Source of the DNA: Paludibacterium paludis | Lineage (GTDB): Bacteria; Pseudomonadota; Gammaproteobacteria; Burkholderiales; Chromobacteriaceae | Length of the DNA stretch: 64,000 nt | Reading direction: 5' to 3' | NCBI RefSeq assembly: GCF_018802605.1 | Contig: NZ_CP069161.1 | Span: 434,001-498,000 of the forward strand | Shown: in pieces, positions 8,545 to 19,341 of the stretch | Position numbering within the stretch: position 1 is the first letter of the stretch | How the letters are laid out: each line of letters begins with the position of its first letter | Notes under the pieces: generated by a model | The model's database searches: none | Told to the model about the DNA's origin: nothing | The model's input: the letters and a program-made list of their open reading frames with translations, nothing else | Translations under genes and position numbers: made by a program

Positions 8545-9468
8545 TCAGAGCCGCCGGTAGCCCGGCGCGTTGTCGGGCACGAGGTGTTCGACAAGAAAGT
8601 CGATGAAAACCCGTACCGCCGGGCTCAGACCGCGCCGTGTCGGAAACACCGCGTGCAGGATGCCGTAGGGAATGTCATAGTCCGGAAACAGCCGGATCAG
8701 CCGTCCGTCCGCCAAAAACGCCTCGCACAGGAAACGCGGCAGCGCCGCGATGCCGCACCCGGCCAGTGTGGCGTCGCGCAGTACCTGCAGATCGTCGGTG
8801 ACCAGACGGGGGGCCTCGATGGTCAGTTGGATGGTTTTGCCCTGGTCGTCGCGCAATACCCATTCCCCGGTGCTGTTCGGACGGATCATGGTCAGGCAGG
8901 GCCAGGCGGACAGCGCGGCGGGGGACGAGGGCGTGCCATGGTGCTCGATCAGTGTCGGGCTGGCCACCAGCACCAGTTCGGTGGCCCCCAGAGGGCGGGC
9001 GACGAGGCTCGCGTTGTCCTCCAGGACGTTGCGCACTCGGATGGCGACATCGACACCCTCTTCGATCAGATCCACGCGCCGGTTGGTCGATTCCAGATGC
9101 AGCCGTACTTTCGGATGGCCGGCCAGAAACCGGGGCAGAATCGGACCCAGCAGGACTTTGGACAGCAGTTCCGGGCAACTGACCCGTATCAGCCCGCGTG
9201 GTTCGGCCGTGACCCGCTCGACAAGCTCTTCTGCCGCGGTGGCTTCGGCCAGCATCGCCTGACAATGCTGATAAACATTCCCTCCGATCGCGGTCAAGGC
9301 CAGACGCCGAGTTGTCCGATGCAGCAGACGGACGCCAAGGCGGGTTTCCAGATCCGCCACCCGGCGCGACAGGCGTGACTTGGGAATGCCGAGCACGCGC
9401 GACGCCGCCATGAATCCTCCGTGTTCGACCACTTTGGCGAAGTAAAACAGATCGTTGAGGTCTTGCAT
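8545..9468 (-). CDS. LysR-family regulator, probably of azoR
   Basis: A 307-residue LysR-type regulator with N-terminal winged HTH ('FAKVVEHGGFMAASRVLGIP', 'SRLSRRVADLETRLGVRLLH') and an effector domain ending around residue 300. It is close to the AaeR/DsdC-like CrgA subgroup that often sits opposite quinone reductase or azoreductase genes. It is divergent from the azoreductase gene with a 112-bp shared promoter region, making that gene the likely target. Its 3' end abuts the GIN-domain gene (5 bp). Confidence 0.9.
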   Translation of the reverse strand: MQDLNDLFYFAKVVEHGGFMAASRVLGIPKSRLSRRVADLETRLGVRLLHRTTRRLALTAIGGNVYQHCQAMLAEATAAEELVERVTAEPRGLIRVSCPELLSKVLLGPILPRFLAGHPKVRLHLESTNRRVDLIEEGVDVAIRVRNVLEDNASLVARPLGATELVLVASPTLIEHHGTPSSPAALSAWPCLTMIRPNSTGEWVLRDDQGKTIQLTIEAPRLVTDDLQVLRDATLAGCGIAALPRFLCEAFLADGRLIRLFPDYDIPYGILHAVFPTRRGLSPAVRVFIDFLVEHLVPDNAPGYRRL

Positions 9469-9580
9469 CCGAATTGTCCTATGGGTGGAACAATGATTCC
9501 GATTTTAGTGGACTAGTGTCAATTTTGTCTGGGATTTACGATGGCGTCACTGAAACACACAACACATAGGGAACACCATC

Positions 9581-10189
9581 ATGAACGTTCTGCACATCGA
9601 CACCAGCATCCTCGGCGGCAACTCCGTTTCCCGCGACCTGACCTCGAACATCGTCACCGGCCTCGCCGCGCGCCACCCGGCGGCCAATATCACCTACCGT
9701 GACCTGGCCACCAGCGAGATCGCCCACCTGTCCGGGGAAATCCTGGGCGCGGCTTTTGTGCCGGAGGCCGAGTGGAATGAGCGGCAAAAGCGCGAGCGCG
9801 CCCTGACCGATGCGCTGATCAACGAGTTTCTGGCCGCCGATGTGGTGGTGATCGGTGCGCCGATGTACAACTTCTCCATCCCCTCGCAACTCAAAAGCTG
9901 GATCGACCGCATCTGCGCGGCCGGCCGCACGTTCAAGTACACCGAACAAGGCCCGGTCGGACTGGCCGGTGGCAAGACGGTGATCATCGCGTCATCGCGC
10001 GGCGGGGTATACAGCAACGAGGCGGGCCGCGCGATGGATTTCCAGGAAGACTACCTGCGCACCGTGTTCGGCTTTGTCGGCATCGACAACGTCAACATCA
10101 TTCGCGCCGAGGCGGTGAACATGGGCGATGACAAACGCGCCACAGCGCTCGCCATGGCGCGCGAGGCGATCGCCGGGCTGACGGTCTGA
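9581..10189 (+). CDS. azoR: FMN-dependent NADH azoreductase/quinone reductase
   Basis: A 202-residue flavodoxin-fold oxidoreductase. It has the FMN phosphate-binding N-terminus ('VLHIDTSILGGNSVSRDL'), the isoalloxazine loop 'PMYNFSIPSQLKSWIDRI' near residue 90, and 'GKTVIIASSRGGVYS' near 130. Length and motifs match AzoR, a homodimeric cytosolic enzyme that reduces quinones and azo compounds with NADH. The divergent LysR gene suggests induction by electrophiles or quinones. Confidence 0.93.
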   Translation: MNVLHIDTSILGGNSVSRDLTSNIVTGLAARHPAANITYRDLATSEIAHLSGEILGAAFVPEAEWNERQKRERALTDALINEFLAADVVVIGAPMYNFSIPSQLKSWIDRICAAGRTFKYTEQGPVGLAGGKTVIIASSRGGVYSNEAGRAMDFQEDYLRTVFGFVGIDNVNIIRAEAVNMGDDKRATALAMAREAIAGLTV

Positions 10190-10197
10190 CCGGGGCC

Positions 10198-10220
10198 GCC
10201 CCTTCCCCGACGGGAGGGGC
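10198..10220. terminator. GC-rich hairpin between azoR and hemF
   Basis: GCCCCTTCCC (10198-10207) pairs with GGGAGGGGC (10212-10220) with one bulged T and a 4-nt loop. It lies between two convergent genes. No T-run follows, so terminator function is only suggested by position. Confidence 0.35.
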
Positions 10221-10226
10221 CATGGC

Positions 10227-11829
<1,603 letters not shown>

Positions 11830-12672
11830 TCAGACCGGCAGGGCCTGGTGGCGCCAGCCGCTCGCCTCTTGCGGCGCCGCTTCCGGGCGGGGCGGCGCGT
11901 CGTCCGGCGCCCCGAAAAACTCCAGCGACAGCTTCATCACCGCCTCACGTTCGTTGTCGACCAGAATCATGTGGTAGCTGTCGTTCAGCACGATCAGCTT
12001 GCACGGGCCGCCGATCCGGCCGGCGATGCATTGCGCGGAGCGCAGACTGGTGATTTCATCCTCCTCCGCGTGCATGATCATGGTCGGCGCCTTGACGGCT
12101 CCCATGCCGCGCAACAGCGTACGCCGCAGGCGATCCACCTGGCGTATGGTCGTCAGGGGCACATAGGGATAGTGGAAACGGTCGCCCCTGGCGAAGCGTT
12201 TGCGGATCAGGCCGCGGATGCGGGCATTCTTGATGCCGAAGGGATCCGCCTCGTCGATGCGGTAGTGGTCGGTGAAGCGCCGGAAGGGATACACGAAGTG
12301 CCGCGCCCAGGTCAGGGACGGCAACGCCCAGCCGTCGAGGAACAGGGGCGGGGACAGGAGCAGCAGGTTGTCCCGATGATCCGTGAGCCGCGCCACCTCG
12401 AGGGCGATCAACGCGCCCAGGCAGAATCCCGCCAGATGCACGGTGCGGTGGCGGGAGCGCAACGCCCGGTATTCCGACGTGACGGTGTCAAGCCAATCTT
12501 CCAGCCGTACCTCGAGCAGGTCCGATGGCGTTCCGCCATGCCCGGGAAGGCAAGGCACGGAGGTGGCGAAGCCGGTTTCGGCAAGACGCTTCGCCAGTGA
12601 TCCCAAATCGTATTCGGTTCCGCCAAGCCCGTGGACAAGCAGGACGGCGGGTTGTTCTGAGAGGGGCGTCAT
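11830..12672 (-). CDS. Alpha/beta hydrolase with Cys nucleophile
   Basis: A 280-residue alpha/beta-hydrolase related to monoacylglycerol lipases and serine aminopeptidases. 'LLVHGLGGTEYDL' gives the oxyanion-hole strand. The nucleophile elbow reads G-F-C-L-G at 82-86, so Cys84 replaces the usual Ser. Asp205 ('HAEEDEIT') and His234 ('NDSYHMI') complete the triad. Cys nucleophiles are known in dienelactone-hydrolase-type and PHA-synthase-like families but are unusual for this shape of protein. A short Pro/Ala-rich tail follows residue 255. It lies 75 bp after the RstB-like kinase on the same strand and may be co-transcribed. Substrate unknown. Confidence 0.8.
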   Translation of the reverse strand: MTPLSEQPAVLLVHGLGGTEYDLGSLAKRLAETGFATSVPCLPGHGGTPSDLLEVRLEDWLDTVTSEYRALRSRHRTVHLAGFCLGALIALEVARLTDHRDNLLLLSPPLFLDGWALPSLTWARHFVYPFRRFTDHYRIDEADPFGIKNARIRGLIRKRFARGDRFHYPYVPLTTIRQVDRLRRTLLRGMGAVKAPTMIMHAEEDEITSLRSAQCIAGRIGGPCKLIVLNDSYHMILVDNEREAVMKLSLEFFGAPDDAPPRPEAAPQEASGWRHQALPV

Positions 12673-12747
12673 TTCTTGTAAGGCAAGCGTGTAGGACAGC
12701 TTGCATTGTCTTCCCGCCGCCGCGCTGTGTCCGTTTAGACTGTGTCC

Positions 12748-14127
12748 TTAAAGTGTGACGGTCTGTGACAGTGATCCGTATTTGTCTTGTCCAGGAAGGG
12801 TAACGGTGAAGCGCGCGCCTCCCAGCGGCGAGTCGCCGACATGCGCCTGTCCCCCATGGTGCTGGGCGATGAGCCGCACGAACGACAGTCCCAGGCCATA
12901 TCCGCCGGTGCTGCGGTCCCGGCTGCTGTCCAGCCGGTGAAACGGATCGAAGATCGCGGCGCGGTCCGCCTCCGGTATGCCGGGTCCGTCGTCGTCGACG
13001 GCGAGGGTCAGTACGCCGCCCGCCAGGCTGACGGACAGACGGACCTGGCTTTTCGCGTAGCGCAGGGCATTGACGAGCAAATTGCGGGTGGCGACCCAGA
13101 TCAGCCCCCGGTCGAACAGACCGCTGTCGGCCGTGATGGCCAGTGTCAGCGTCACCCCTTCGGGCGTCAGTGGCCCGACCATTTCCGCCAGTTCTCCGAA
13201 CCATTCGCGCAGCGGCGTATCTTCGGGATGCAGGATCACGTCGCCGCGGTTGAGTCGCGCGTAGCGCAGGCTCGCATTAACAAGTTCGTCCAGCTCTTCC
13301 ATGTCCCGTTCCATGCCGTGGCGGTAGGTCTGGAATTCCTGAGTGTTTTCGGCTTCGTCGAGCATGGTCAGTCCGAAGCGCAGGCGCGCGATGGGTGTGC
13401 GCAGTTCGTGGGCGACGGCATGGGCCAGCGCCTGCTGGGTGGCCAGTTGACGCTCCACATGGTCGGCCATGGTGTTCAGCCCTCTGGCCAGCGGCGAGAC
13501 CAGCCAGCTTCTGGCCGGGGCGGCCCGTGCGCTCATGTCGCCGCCGGCGAGGTTTTCCGCGGTGATGCGCACGGCGACGAGGTCGAGCCAGACCGGGCGG
13601 ATCCCCAGGTAGACGATGATGCCGAAGCCAAGGCCGGTCAGCGTCCACCACAGTATCTGGATGTGGTTTTCCTCCGACAGCAGCGCATCCTTGTCCTGAG
13701 TGACCTCGAGCGGTCCCAGCACGAGCACCCGCTGGCTGTCGCCCACTCTGTGGTAGACGATCATGTCGTCGGCGTCGACATGCAGCACGCCGTTGGCCAC
13801 CTCCTGGCGCAGGGCGGCGTCGGAGCCGCCGACACGGGCAAGATCGCGCAGTTGCAGCGGATAGGAAAACGACTTGCCCAGCTGGCGCAGGGTGTCGTCC
13901 CACTGCGCGGCGGGGTGGCGCTGCAGTTCGGTCTCGATCATCGTCACGGTGCCGCGCATGAAATTGCGGCCGTTTTCCTCATCGATCCCGCCATAGATCT
14001 TGTCGATGACGACACCGACCCCGGTGATGATGAGCACCAGCGCGACAAGCGCGGTCAGGTAGTAACGGAAAAACAGCGTGGTCAGCGACGGGCGGAACAG
14101 GTTTCTCAGGTAGGTCGTGCGGGTCAC
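12748..14127 (-). CDS. RstB-like sensor histidine kinase
   Basis: A 459-residue sensor kinase. The GTG at 14125-14127 overlaps the response-regulator stop by 4 bp (GTGA), which sets the start. TM1 is at about 20-42 and TM2 at about 158-177, with a periplasmic sensor region of about 115 residues between. A HAMP segment follows, then phospho-acceptor His240 ('HAVAHELRTPIARLRFG') and the ATPase boxes N ('TRNLLVNALRYAK'), G1 ('VDDDGPGIPE') and G2 ('GGYGLGLSFVRL'). Architecture and the HELRTPIARLRF block resemble E. coli RstB. The stimulus is unknown. Confidence 0.85.
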   Translation of the reverse strand: MTRTTYLRNLFRPSLTTLFFRYYLTALVALVLIITGVGVVIDKIYGGIDEENGRNFMRGTVTMIETELQRHPAAQWDDTLRQLGKSFSYPLQLRDLARVGGSDAALRQEVANGVLHVDADDMIVYHRVGDSQRVLVLGPLEVTQDKDALLSEENHIQILWWTLTGLGFGIIVYLGIRPVWLDLVAVRITAENLAGGDMSARAAPARSWLVSPLARGLNTMADHVERQLATQQALAHAVAHELRTPIARLRFGLTMLDEAENTQEFQTYRHGMERDMEELDELVNASLRYARLNRGDVILHPEDTPLREWFGELAEMVGPLTPEGVTLTLAITADSGLFDRGLIWVATRNLLVNALRYAKSQVRLSVSLAGGVLTLAVDDDGPGIPEADRAAIFDPFHRLDSSRDRSTGGYGLGLSFVRLIAQHHGGQAHVGDSPLGGARFTVTLPGQDKYGSLSQTVTL

Positions 14128-14822
14128 TTTTCCGGCTCCCAGTCGCTGCGCGAGAACAGATAGCCCTTGCCGCGCACCGTCTTGATGCGGGTCGGCGAGT
14201 CGGGGTTGTCGTGCAGTTTCTTGCGCAACCTTGAAATGCGGGCGTCGATGGAGCGGTCGGCGCCGTCGAATCCGATGCCCCTGAGCTTGGCCATGATGTC
14301 GTCGCGGGAAAGAATCGTGCCGGCCTGGCTGGCCAGCATCCACAAGAGGTCGAATTCCGCCGTGGTCAATTCCAGCGCCGCGCCGCGCCAGGCGGCTTCG
14401 CGGGTCGCCTGGCAGATGGAAAACTGTCCGAATACCAGCGTGTCGGCGGAGGGATCCTCGCCGCCGCGCCGCAGCAGCGCGCGGATCCGCGCCAGCAGGC
14501 GTCGCGGTTCCACGGGTTTGGCGAGGTAGTCGTCGGCGCCCAGTTCCAGTCCGAGGATTTCATCGACCCCCTCGTCGCGGGCGGTCATGATCAGGATGCG
14601 TCCCGTGTAGCGCGGCCGGACATCCCGACACACCGCGAAGCCATCCTTTCCTGGCAGCATCACATCGAGGATGACGAGGTCGGGACGGCTCTGAAGTATG
14701 GCGGTTTCGGCCTCGTCGCCGCGGCTCATCCGCTCCACCCGGTAGCCGTGTTTGGCGAGATAGGCGCAGATCAGTTCGGCTAGCCTGTCGTCGTCTTCTA
14801 CCAGAAGGATATGCGTGTTCAT
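14124..14822 (-). CDS. RstA-like OmpR-family response regulator
   Basis: A 232-residue OmpR-type regulator. The receiver domain has acidic residues 'VEDDD' at 8-12, phospho-acceptor Asp53 ('VILDVMLPGKDG') and the 'DDYLAKP' lysine. The C-terminal winged helix ends in 'RIKTVRGKGYLFSRSD'. The start at ATG 14820-14822 places the first strand ('THILLVEDD') right at the N-terminus, as in the family. It is co-transcribed with the RstB-like kinase and divergent from the cstA-type transporter, so that transporter is one possible target; this is only positional inference. Confidence 0.87.
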   Translation of the reverse strand: MNTHILLVEDDDRLAELICAYLAKHGYRVERMSRGDEAETAILQSRPDLVILDVMLPGKDGFAVCRDVRPRYTGRILIMTARDEGVDEILGLELGADDYLAKPVEPRRLLARIRALLRRGGEDPSADTLVFGQFSICQATREAAWRGAALELTTAEFDLLWMLASQAGTILSRDDIMAKLRGIGFDGADRSIDARISRLRKKLHDNPDSPTRIKTVRGKGYLFSRSDWEPEK

Positions 14823-14999
14823 GGTTGGGTTGCGCTGTCCGACAAAGTGGGGTGATGATAGCATCTAAACCACCCGCCCGATCGACTGACAAACGATGCG
14901 TTTGCCGGCAGGAACACGAGGCGGGGGACTACAAAGGCAGTCATAACAACATAGGCCGGCGCTGTCCGGTGTCATCGTCAATACAGGGAACTATCAACT

Positions 15000-17066
15000 A
15001 TGCAACGTATCAGGGATAAGGCGGTCTGGATCGCCGTCGCCTTGCTGGGCGCGTTCGCTTTCGCCACCGTGGCGTTGAACCGCGGTGAGACGGTGAGCGC
15101 GGTGTGGCTGGTGGTGGCGGCGCTGTCCGTGTACGCCATCGCTTACCGGTTCTATAGCCGGTTCATCGCCGACAAGGTGCTGCAACTGGACGAGCGGCGG
15201 CTGACCCCCGCCGAGAAGTTCAACGACGGTCTCGACTACGTCCCCACCAACAAGTGGGTGACGTTCGGCCACCATTTCGCGGCGATCGCCGGGGCGGGGC
15301 CGCTGGTCGGCCCGGTGCTGGCCGCCCAGATGGGCTATCTGCCGGGAACCCTGTGGATTCTGGTCGGCGTGATGCTGGCCGGCGCGGTGCAGGATTTCCT
15401 CACGCTGTTCATGTCGGTGCGGCGCGACGGCAAGTCGCTGGGCGACATGATCAAGACCGAGCTTGGCCCCGTGCCGGGGCTTATCGCCTCGGTCGGCATC
15501 CTGATGATCATGATCATCCTGCTCGCGGTTCTGGCGCTCGTGGTGGTGAAGGCCTCCACCAACAGCCCGTGGACGACCTTCGCCATCGCCGCGACGATCC
15601 CGATCGCGCTGTTCATGGGGTTCTACACCCGGTATATCCGTCCCGGCCGGATCGGCGAGGTATCGGTGATCGGCTTCGTGCTCCTGATGCTGGCGCTCGC
15701 CTACGGCAGCCAGGTCGCGGCCAGTCCCGCGCTGGCGCCGCTCTTCACCCTCAACGGCACCACGCTCGCCTGGGCGCTGATGATCTACGGCTTCATCGCC
15801 TCCGTGCTGCCGGTCTGGCTCCTGCTGGCCCCGCGCGACTATCTGTCCACCTTCCTGAAGATCGGCACCATCATCGGCCTGGCCATCGGCATCGTGATCG
15901 CCTCGCCGGATCTTGCCATGCCGGCCGTGACGCGTTTCGTCGACGGCTCGGGACCGGTGTTCTCGGGTAACCTCTTCCCCTTCCTGTTCATCACCATCGC
16001 CTGCGGCGCGGTGTCCGGTTTCCACTCGCTGATCGCCTCGGGCACGACGCCCAAGCTCCTGGAAAATGAAAACCAGGCGCGCATGGTCGGCTACGGGGCG
16101 ATGCTGGTGGAAAGCTTCGTCGCCATCATGGCGCTGATCGCCGCCTCGGTGCTCGATCCGGGCGTGTATTTCGCGATGAACAGCCCGGCCGGCGTGATCG
16201 GCAAGACCGCCGCCGAGGCGGCGCAGGTGATTTCCGGCTGGGGCTTCGTCATCACGCCCGACGCGCTGACGCAGATGGCGCGCGATGTCGGCGAGGGCAC
16301 CATCCTGTCGCGCGCAGGCGGGGCGCCGACGCTGGCGGTCGGGATGGCGCACATCCTTTCCACCGTGATCGGCGGCAAGGCGATGATGGCGCTCTGGTAT
16401 CACTTCGCCATCCTGTTCGAGGCGCTGTTCATCCTGACGACGGTGGATGCCGGCACCCGCGTCACCCGCTTCATGATCCAGGATCTGCTCGGCACGGTGT
16501 ACAAACCGATCGCCAACACCGAGTCCCTGTCCGGCAACCTGGTCGCCACCGCGCTGGCGGTGGGCATGTGGGGCTACTTCCTGTATCAGGGCGTGGTCGA
16601 TCCGCTGGGCGGCATCAACACGCTGTGGCCGCTCTTCGGCATCGCCAACCAGATGCTGGCCGGCATCGCGCTGACCCTCGCCACCGTGGTGCTCCTGAAA
16701 ATGCAGCGGGTCCGCTACGTATGGGTCACGCTGGTGCCGACCGTCTGGCTCCTGATCGTTACCCTGACGGCTGGCTGGCAGAAGCTGTTCGACGCCAATC
16801 CGAAGATCAGCTTCCTCGCGCATGCCCGCAAATTCTCCTCGGCCGCCGCCGAAGGCAAGGTGCTGGCTCCGGCCAAGAACCTCGCCGAGATGCACCAGGT
16901 GATTTTCAATGACTATGTCGATGCGACCCTGACCGCGCTGTTTATGGCCGTGGTGATTTCCATGCTGGTGTTCGGCATCGGCGTGGCGCGCCGCGCGCTC
17001 GCCGTGCGCTGGCCGACCGCCCGCGAAGTGCCGGCGGTGTATCGGCAAGGAGGCGCCGATGCGTGA
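15000..17066 (+). CDS. cstA: CstA/BtsT-family peptide or pyruvate transporter
   Basis: A 688-residue polytopic inner-membrane protein of the carbon-starvation (CstA) family, with about 16 hydrophobic segments. Family blocks include 'TNKWVTFGHHFAAIAGAGPL', 'MGYLPGTLWILVGVMLAGAV' and 'ACGAVSGFHSLIASGTTPK'. CstA is linked to peptide uptake and BtsT to pyruvate uptake in E. coli; the sequence does not decide between them. AGGGAA lies about 8 nt before the ATG at 15000. The small YjiX-type gene overlaps its 3' end by 8 bp, the usual cstA/btsT arrangement. Confidence 0.93.
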   Translation: MQRIRDKAVWIAVALLGAFAFATVALNRGETVSAVWLVVAALSVYAIAYRFYSRFIADKVLQLDERRLTPAEKFNDGLDYVPTNKWVTFGHHFAAIAGAGPLVGPVLAAQMGYLPGTLWILVGVMLAGAVQDFLTLFMSVRRDGKSLGDMIKTELGPVPGLIASVGILMIMIILLAVLALVVVKASTNSPWTTFAIAATIPIALFMGFYTRYIRPGRIGEVSVIGFVLLMLALAYGSQVAASPALAPLFTLNGTTLAWALMIYGFIASVLPVWLLLAPRDYLSTFLKIGTIIGLAIGIVIASPDLAMPAVTRFVDGSGPVFSGNLFPFLFITIACGAVSGFHSLIASGTTPKLLENENQARMVGYGAMLVESFVAIMALIAASVLDPGVYFAMNSPAGVIGKTAAEAAQVISGWGFVITPDALTQMARDVGEGTILSRAGGAPTLAVGMAHILSTVIGGKAMMALWYHFAILFEALFILTTVDAGTRVTRFMIQDLLGTVYKPIANTESLSGNLVATALAVGMWGYFLYQGVVDPLGGINTLWPLFGIANQMLAGIALTLATVVLLKMQRVRYVWVTLVPTVWLLIVTLTAGWQKLFDANPKISFLAHARKFSSAAAEGKVLAPAKNLAEMHQVIFNDYVDATLTALFMAVVISMLVFGIGVARRALAVRWPTAREVPAVYRQGGADA

Positions 17067-17259
17067 TACGGTGACGAAGCTTTTCGGTCGTCTCGCGCAA
17101 ACCGCCCGCCTGATGGTGGGGGTGAAGGACTACGAGACCTATGTGGCCAGGCGGCGCGAGCTCGGTCCGGACGCGCCGGTGATGAGCCGGGAGGACTTCC
17201 TGCGCTATTGCCAGGAAGCCCGCCATGGCGGCAAACACGCCGGCAAGTGTCCCTGCTAG
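17059..17259 (+). CDS. YbdD/YjiX-family small protein (CstA partner)
   Basis: A 66-residue protein with 'LMVGVKDYETYVARR' and 'MSREDFLRYCQEARHGG', ending in a Cys-rich tail (GKCPC). This matches the YbdD/YjiX (DUF466) family, whose members accompany cstA and btsT and are needed for transport activity in studied enteric bacteria. Its start overlaps the end of the transporter by 8 bp, indicating translational coupling. A strong terminator follows 21 nt after the stop. Confidence 0.92.
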   Translation: MRDTVTKLFGRLAQTARLMVGVKDYETYVARRRELGPDAPVMSREDFLRYCQEARHGGKHAGKCPC

Positions 17260-17281
17260 CTCGCCGGCCGATCTGACCGAA

Positions 17282-17318
17282 CCCCCCGCGCATTCCGATG
17301 AGCGGGGGGGTTCTTTTT
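17282..17318 (+). terminator. Rho-independent terminator of the cstA-yjiX operon
   Basis: CCCCCCGC (17282-17289) pairs with GCGGGGGG (17302-17309) over a 12-nt loop, followed by TTCTTTTTT. Confidence 0.92.
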
Positions 17319-17334
17319 TGGGGCGCGTCCGTCT

Positions 17335-18360
17335 TTACAGCATCGCCTGCATGGCCAGATTGATCAGCATGCCGCCGGCCATCAGCCAGACGAACAGCAC
17401 ACTGGCCAGGATCAGCGGCGCGATGCCGGCCTTGCGGATGCTCGACACATGGGTGGTGAGGCCGAGCGCGGCCATCGCCATGGCCAGCAACAGGTTGTCC
17501 AGCCAGATCAGTCCCGCCGCCACCGACGCGGGCAGCAGATCCAGCGAATTCAGTCCCGCCATGCCGACAAAGCCCAGCGCGAACCAGGGAATGGTGATCG
17601 CCCGCTGCCGCCCGGTGTTTTTGCCGCTCAAGGTGGCCGACAGCACGATCAGGAACGGCGCGAGCATCATCACCCGCATCATCTTGGCGATGACGGCGAC
17701 GCCGGCTGCATCGTCGCCGACAGCGCGAGCCGCCGCGACCACTTGGGCGACCTCGTGCAGCGTCGAGCCGGCGAACAGGCCGAAATCCCGTGCGGAGACC
17801 GGCAGGCCGGCGCTGTGCGCCATGGTATAGGCGAGAGGATAGAGGAACATGCCGGCGGTACCGAAGACCACCACGGTCGCGACGGCGACGGAGACTTTGT
17901 CGGCGCCGCCCTTGACCACAGGTTCCGAGGCCAGTACCGCGGCGGCGCCGCAGATCGAGCTGCCCGCGCCGATCAGGATGGCGCTGTCACGATCGAGACC
18001 CAGCCAGCGGATGCCGACCCAGAGGGCCAGCGCGAAGGTCGACAGCACGATCAGCGCATCCGTGGCCACGCCCGCCGGACCGACCGCCGCAATATCCTGA
18101 AACGTCAGGCGCAAACCGTAAAGAATGATGCCAAGACGCAGCAGCGTCTGCTTGGCCAGCCCGACACCGTCTCCCAGCGTGCCGGCAACACGGGGGTAAC
18201 CGGTGTTGCCTGCCAGCATGCCGATCACGATGGCCAGTGTCAGGGCCGAAACACCGTGCCGGGACAGTCCGGGCTGCGCCGCCAAGGCAAGGCTGCCCAA
18301 CGCGATGGCCAGAACGGCGGCGAGTCCGGGCAAGGTGTGTCTGATCCGAAGGCGATCCAT
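17335..18360 (-). CDS. yeiH: YeiH-family putative sulfate exporter (UPF0324)
   Basis: A 341-residue inner-membrane protein with about 10 hydrophobic segments. Family blocks: '[17 protein letters not shown]', '[14 protein letters not shown]' and '[18 protein letters not shown]'. The YeiH/UPF0324 family is annotated as putative sulfate or sulfite exporters; function is not firmly established. It is divergent from a LysR gene, exactly as yeiH and yeiE are in E. coli, and two palindromes lie between them. Confidence 0.9.
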   Translation of the reverse strand: MDRLRIRHTLPGLAAVLAIALGSLALAAQPGLSRHGVSALTLAIVIGMLAGNTGYPRVAGTLGDGVGLAKQTLLRLGIILYGLRLTFQDIAAVGPAGVATDALIVLSTFALALWVGIRWLGLDRDSAILIGAGSSICGAAAVLASEPVVKGGADKVSVAVATVVVFGTAGMFLYPLAYTMAHSAGLPVSARDFGLFAGSTLHEVAQVVAAARAVGDDAAGVAVIAKMMRVMMLAPFLIVLSATLSGKNTGRQRAITIPWFALGFVGMAGLNSLDLLPASVAAGLIWLDNLLLAMAMAALGLTTHVSSIRKAGIAPLILASVLFVWLMAGGMLINLAMQAML

Positions 18361-18396
18361 AGCACTCTCCGTGCTTTATTTAGTACGAAGAGTACT
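18361..18396. promoter_or_regulatory. Twin palindromes in the yeiH/LysR divergent promoter
   Basis: AGCAC-TCTCC-GTGCT (18361-18375) and AGTAC-GAAGA-GTACT (18382-18396) share a 5-5-5 palindromic layout with centres 21 bp apart. Such T-N11-A type dyads, spaced two helical turns, are typical of LysR regulator sites. The first directly abuts the yeiH start codon. Confidence 0.55.
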
Positions 18397-18459
18397 TTAC
18401 GCTCCGTTTTTTTAGCAGTAAAACAGATTGAATCGATAATAATAATCGGAAAAATCACT

Positions 18460-19341
18460 ATGGTGTTGCGGTTTTCCTTACGGGAACTGGAAATTTTCGT
18501 GGCGATCGCCGAGTGTGGGTCGGTCACGCGCGCCGCATCACGCGTCGCATTGGGGCAATCGTCCGCCAGTCAGGCGTTGGCGGCGCTGGAGGCTTCGATG
18601 GGGGCGGCGCTCTTCGATCGCATGGGCAAACGGCTGGTGCTCAACGAGCATGGCCGGTTGCTTTTCCCGCGGGCGCGGGCGTTGCTGGATCAGGCCCGGG
18701 ACCTCGGCAGCCTGTTCGATTCGGAGGCCGCGAGTCTGTCGCTGGGGGCCAGCACCACGATAGCCAACTACCTGTTGCCGCCTCTGATCGCGCGCTTTCG
18801 CAAGGCGCGGCCCTCCGCGAAAGTGACGCTCGAGGTGGCCAATACCGCGCGGATTGTCGACGCCGTGGCGTCGTTCACTGTCGATGCCGGGTTGATCGAG
18901 GGGCCGTGTCACCATCCCGAGTTGCGCGTCGAACCCTGGCAGCTTGACCGCCTGAGCGTGGTGGTGGCGTCCTCGCATCCGCTGGCCGGGCGGCCGGTCA
19001 CGCTTGGCGAGTTGGCCGAGGCACCCTGGTTATTGCGCGAACCGGGATCCGGCACGCGTGAGGTCGTCGAGCGCTTGCTTTTGCCTCATCTGGGAACCGT
19101 GAATCTGGAGATGGAACTGGGCGATTCCGAAGCGATCAAGCGATCGGTGGCCGCCGGGCTCGGGGTGAGCTGCCTGTCGCGCTGCGTGACGGAAGAGTTG
19201 CTCGCCAGCGGGGCGCTGGTGGAAGTGGATGCGCCCCTGCCGACGCTCGAACGCCCCCTGTACCGGATCATGCACCGCGACAAGGCGATGACCCGGGCGC
19301 TGGCAGCCTTCTTCGGCGACGAGGCGTCACAGCCAGAATGA
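18460..19341 (+). CDS. YeiE-like LysR regulator of yeiH
   Basis: A 293-residue LysR regulator. The start at ATG 18460 puts the HTH at residues 5-60 ('LRELEIFVAIAECGSVTRAA', 'SSASQALAALEASMGAALFD'), as in the family. The open frame extends far upstream through the complement of yeiH, but that part is antisense sequence. The effector domain resembles YeiE/CysB-type binding proteins ('LREPGSGTREVVERLL'). It is divergent from yeiH. The 3' end overlaps the convergent homoserine kinase gene by 15 bp. Confidence 0.9.
   Translation: MVLRFSLRELEIFVAIAECGSVTRAASRVALGQSSASQALAALEASMGAALFDRMGKRLVLNEHGRLLFPRARALLDQARDLGSLFDSEAASLSLGASTTIANYLLPPLIARFRKARPSAKVTLEVANTARIVDAVASFTVDAGLIEGPCHHPELRVEPWQLDRLSVVVASSHPLAGRPVTLGELAEAPWLLREPGSGTREVVERLLLPHLGTVNLEMELGDSEAIKRSVAAGLGVSCLSRCVTEELLASGALVEVDAPLPTLERPLYRIMHRDKAMTRALAAFFGDEASQPE

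Noticed and set aside
14994..17048. 684-codon open frame on the minus strand across the CstA-type gene
   Set aside because: Its protein is full of His, Arg, Gly and Gln runs, has no family motifs, and is the exact antisense of an unmistakable transporter. High GC opens such shadow frames.
17449..18459. N-terminal extension of the YeiE-like regulator
   Set aside because: The upstream part is antisense to yeiH and shows no membrane or HTH pattern; the HTH begins at 18460.
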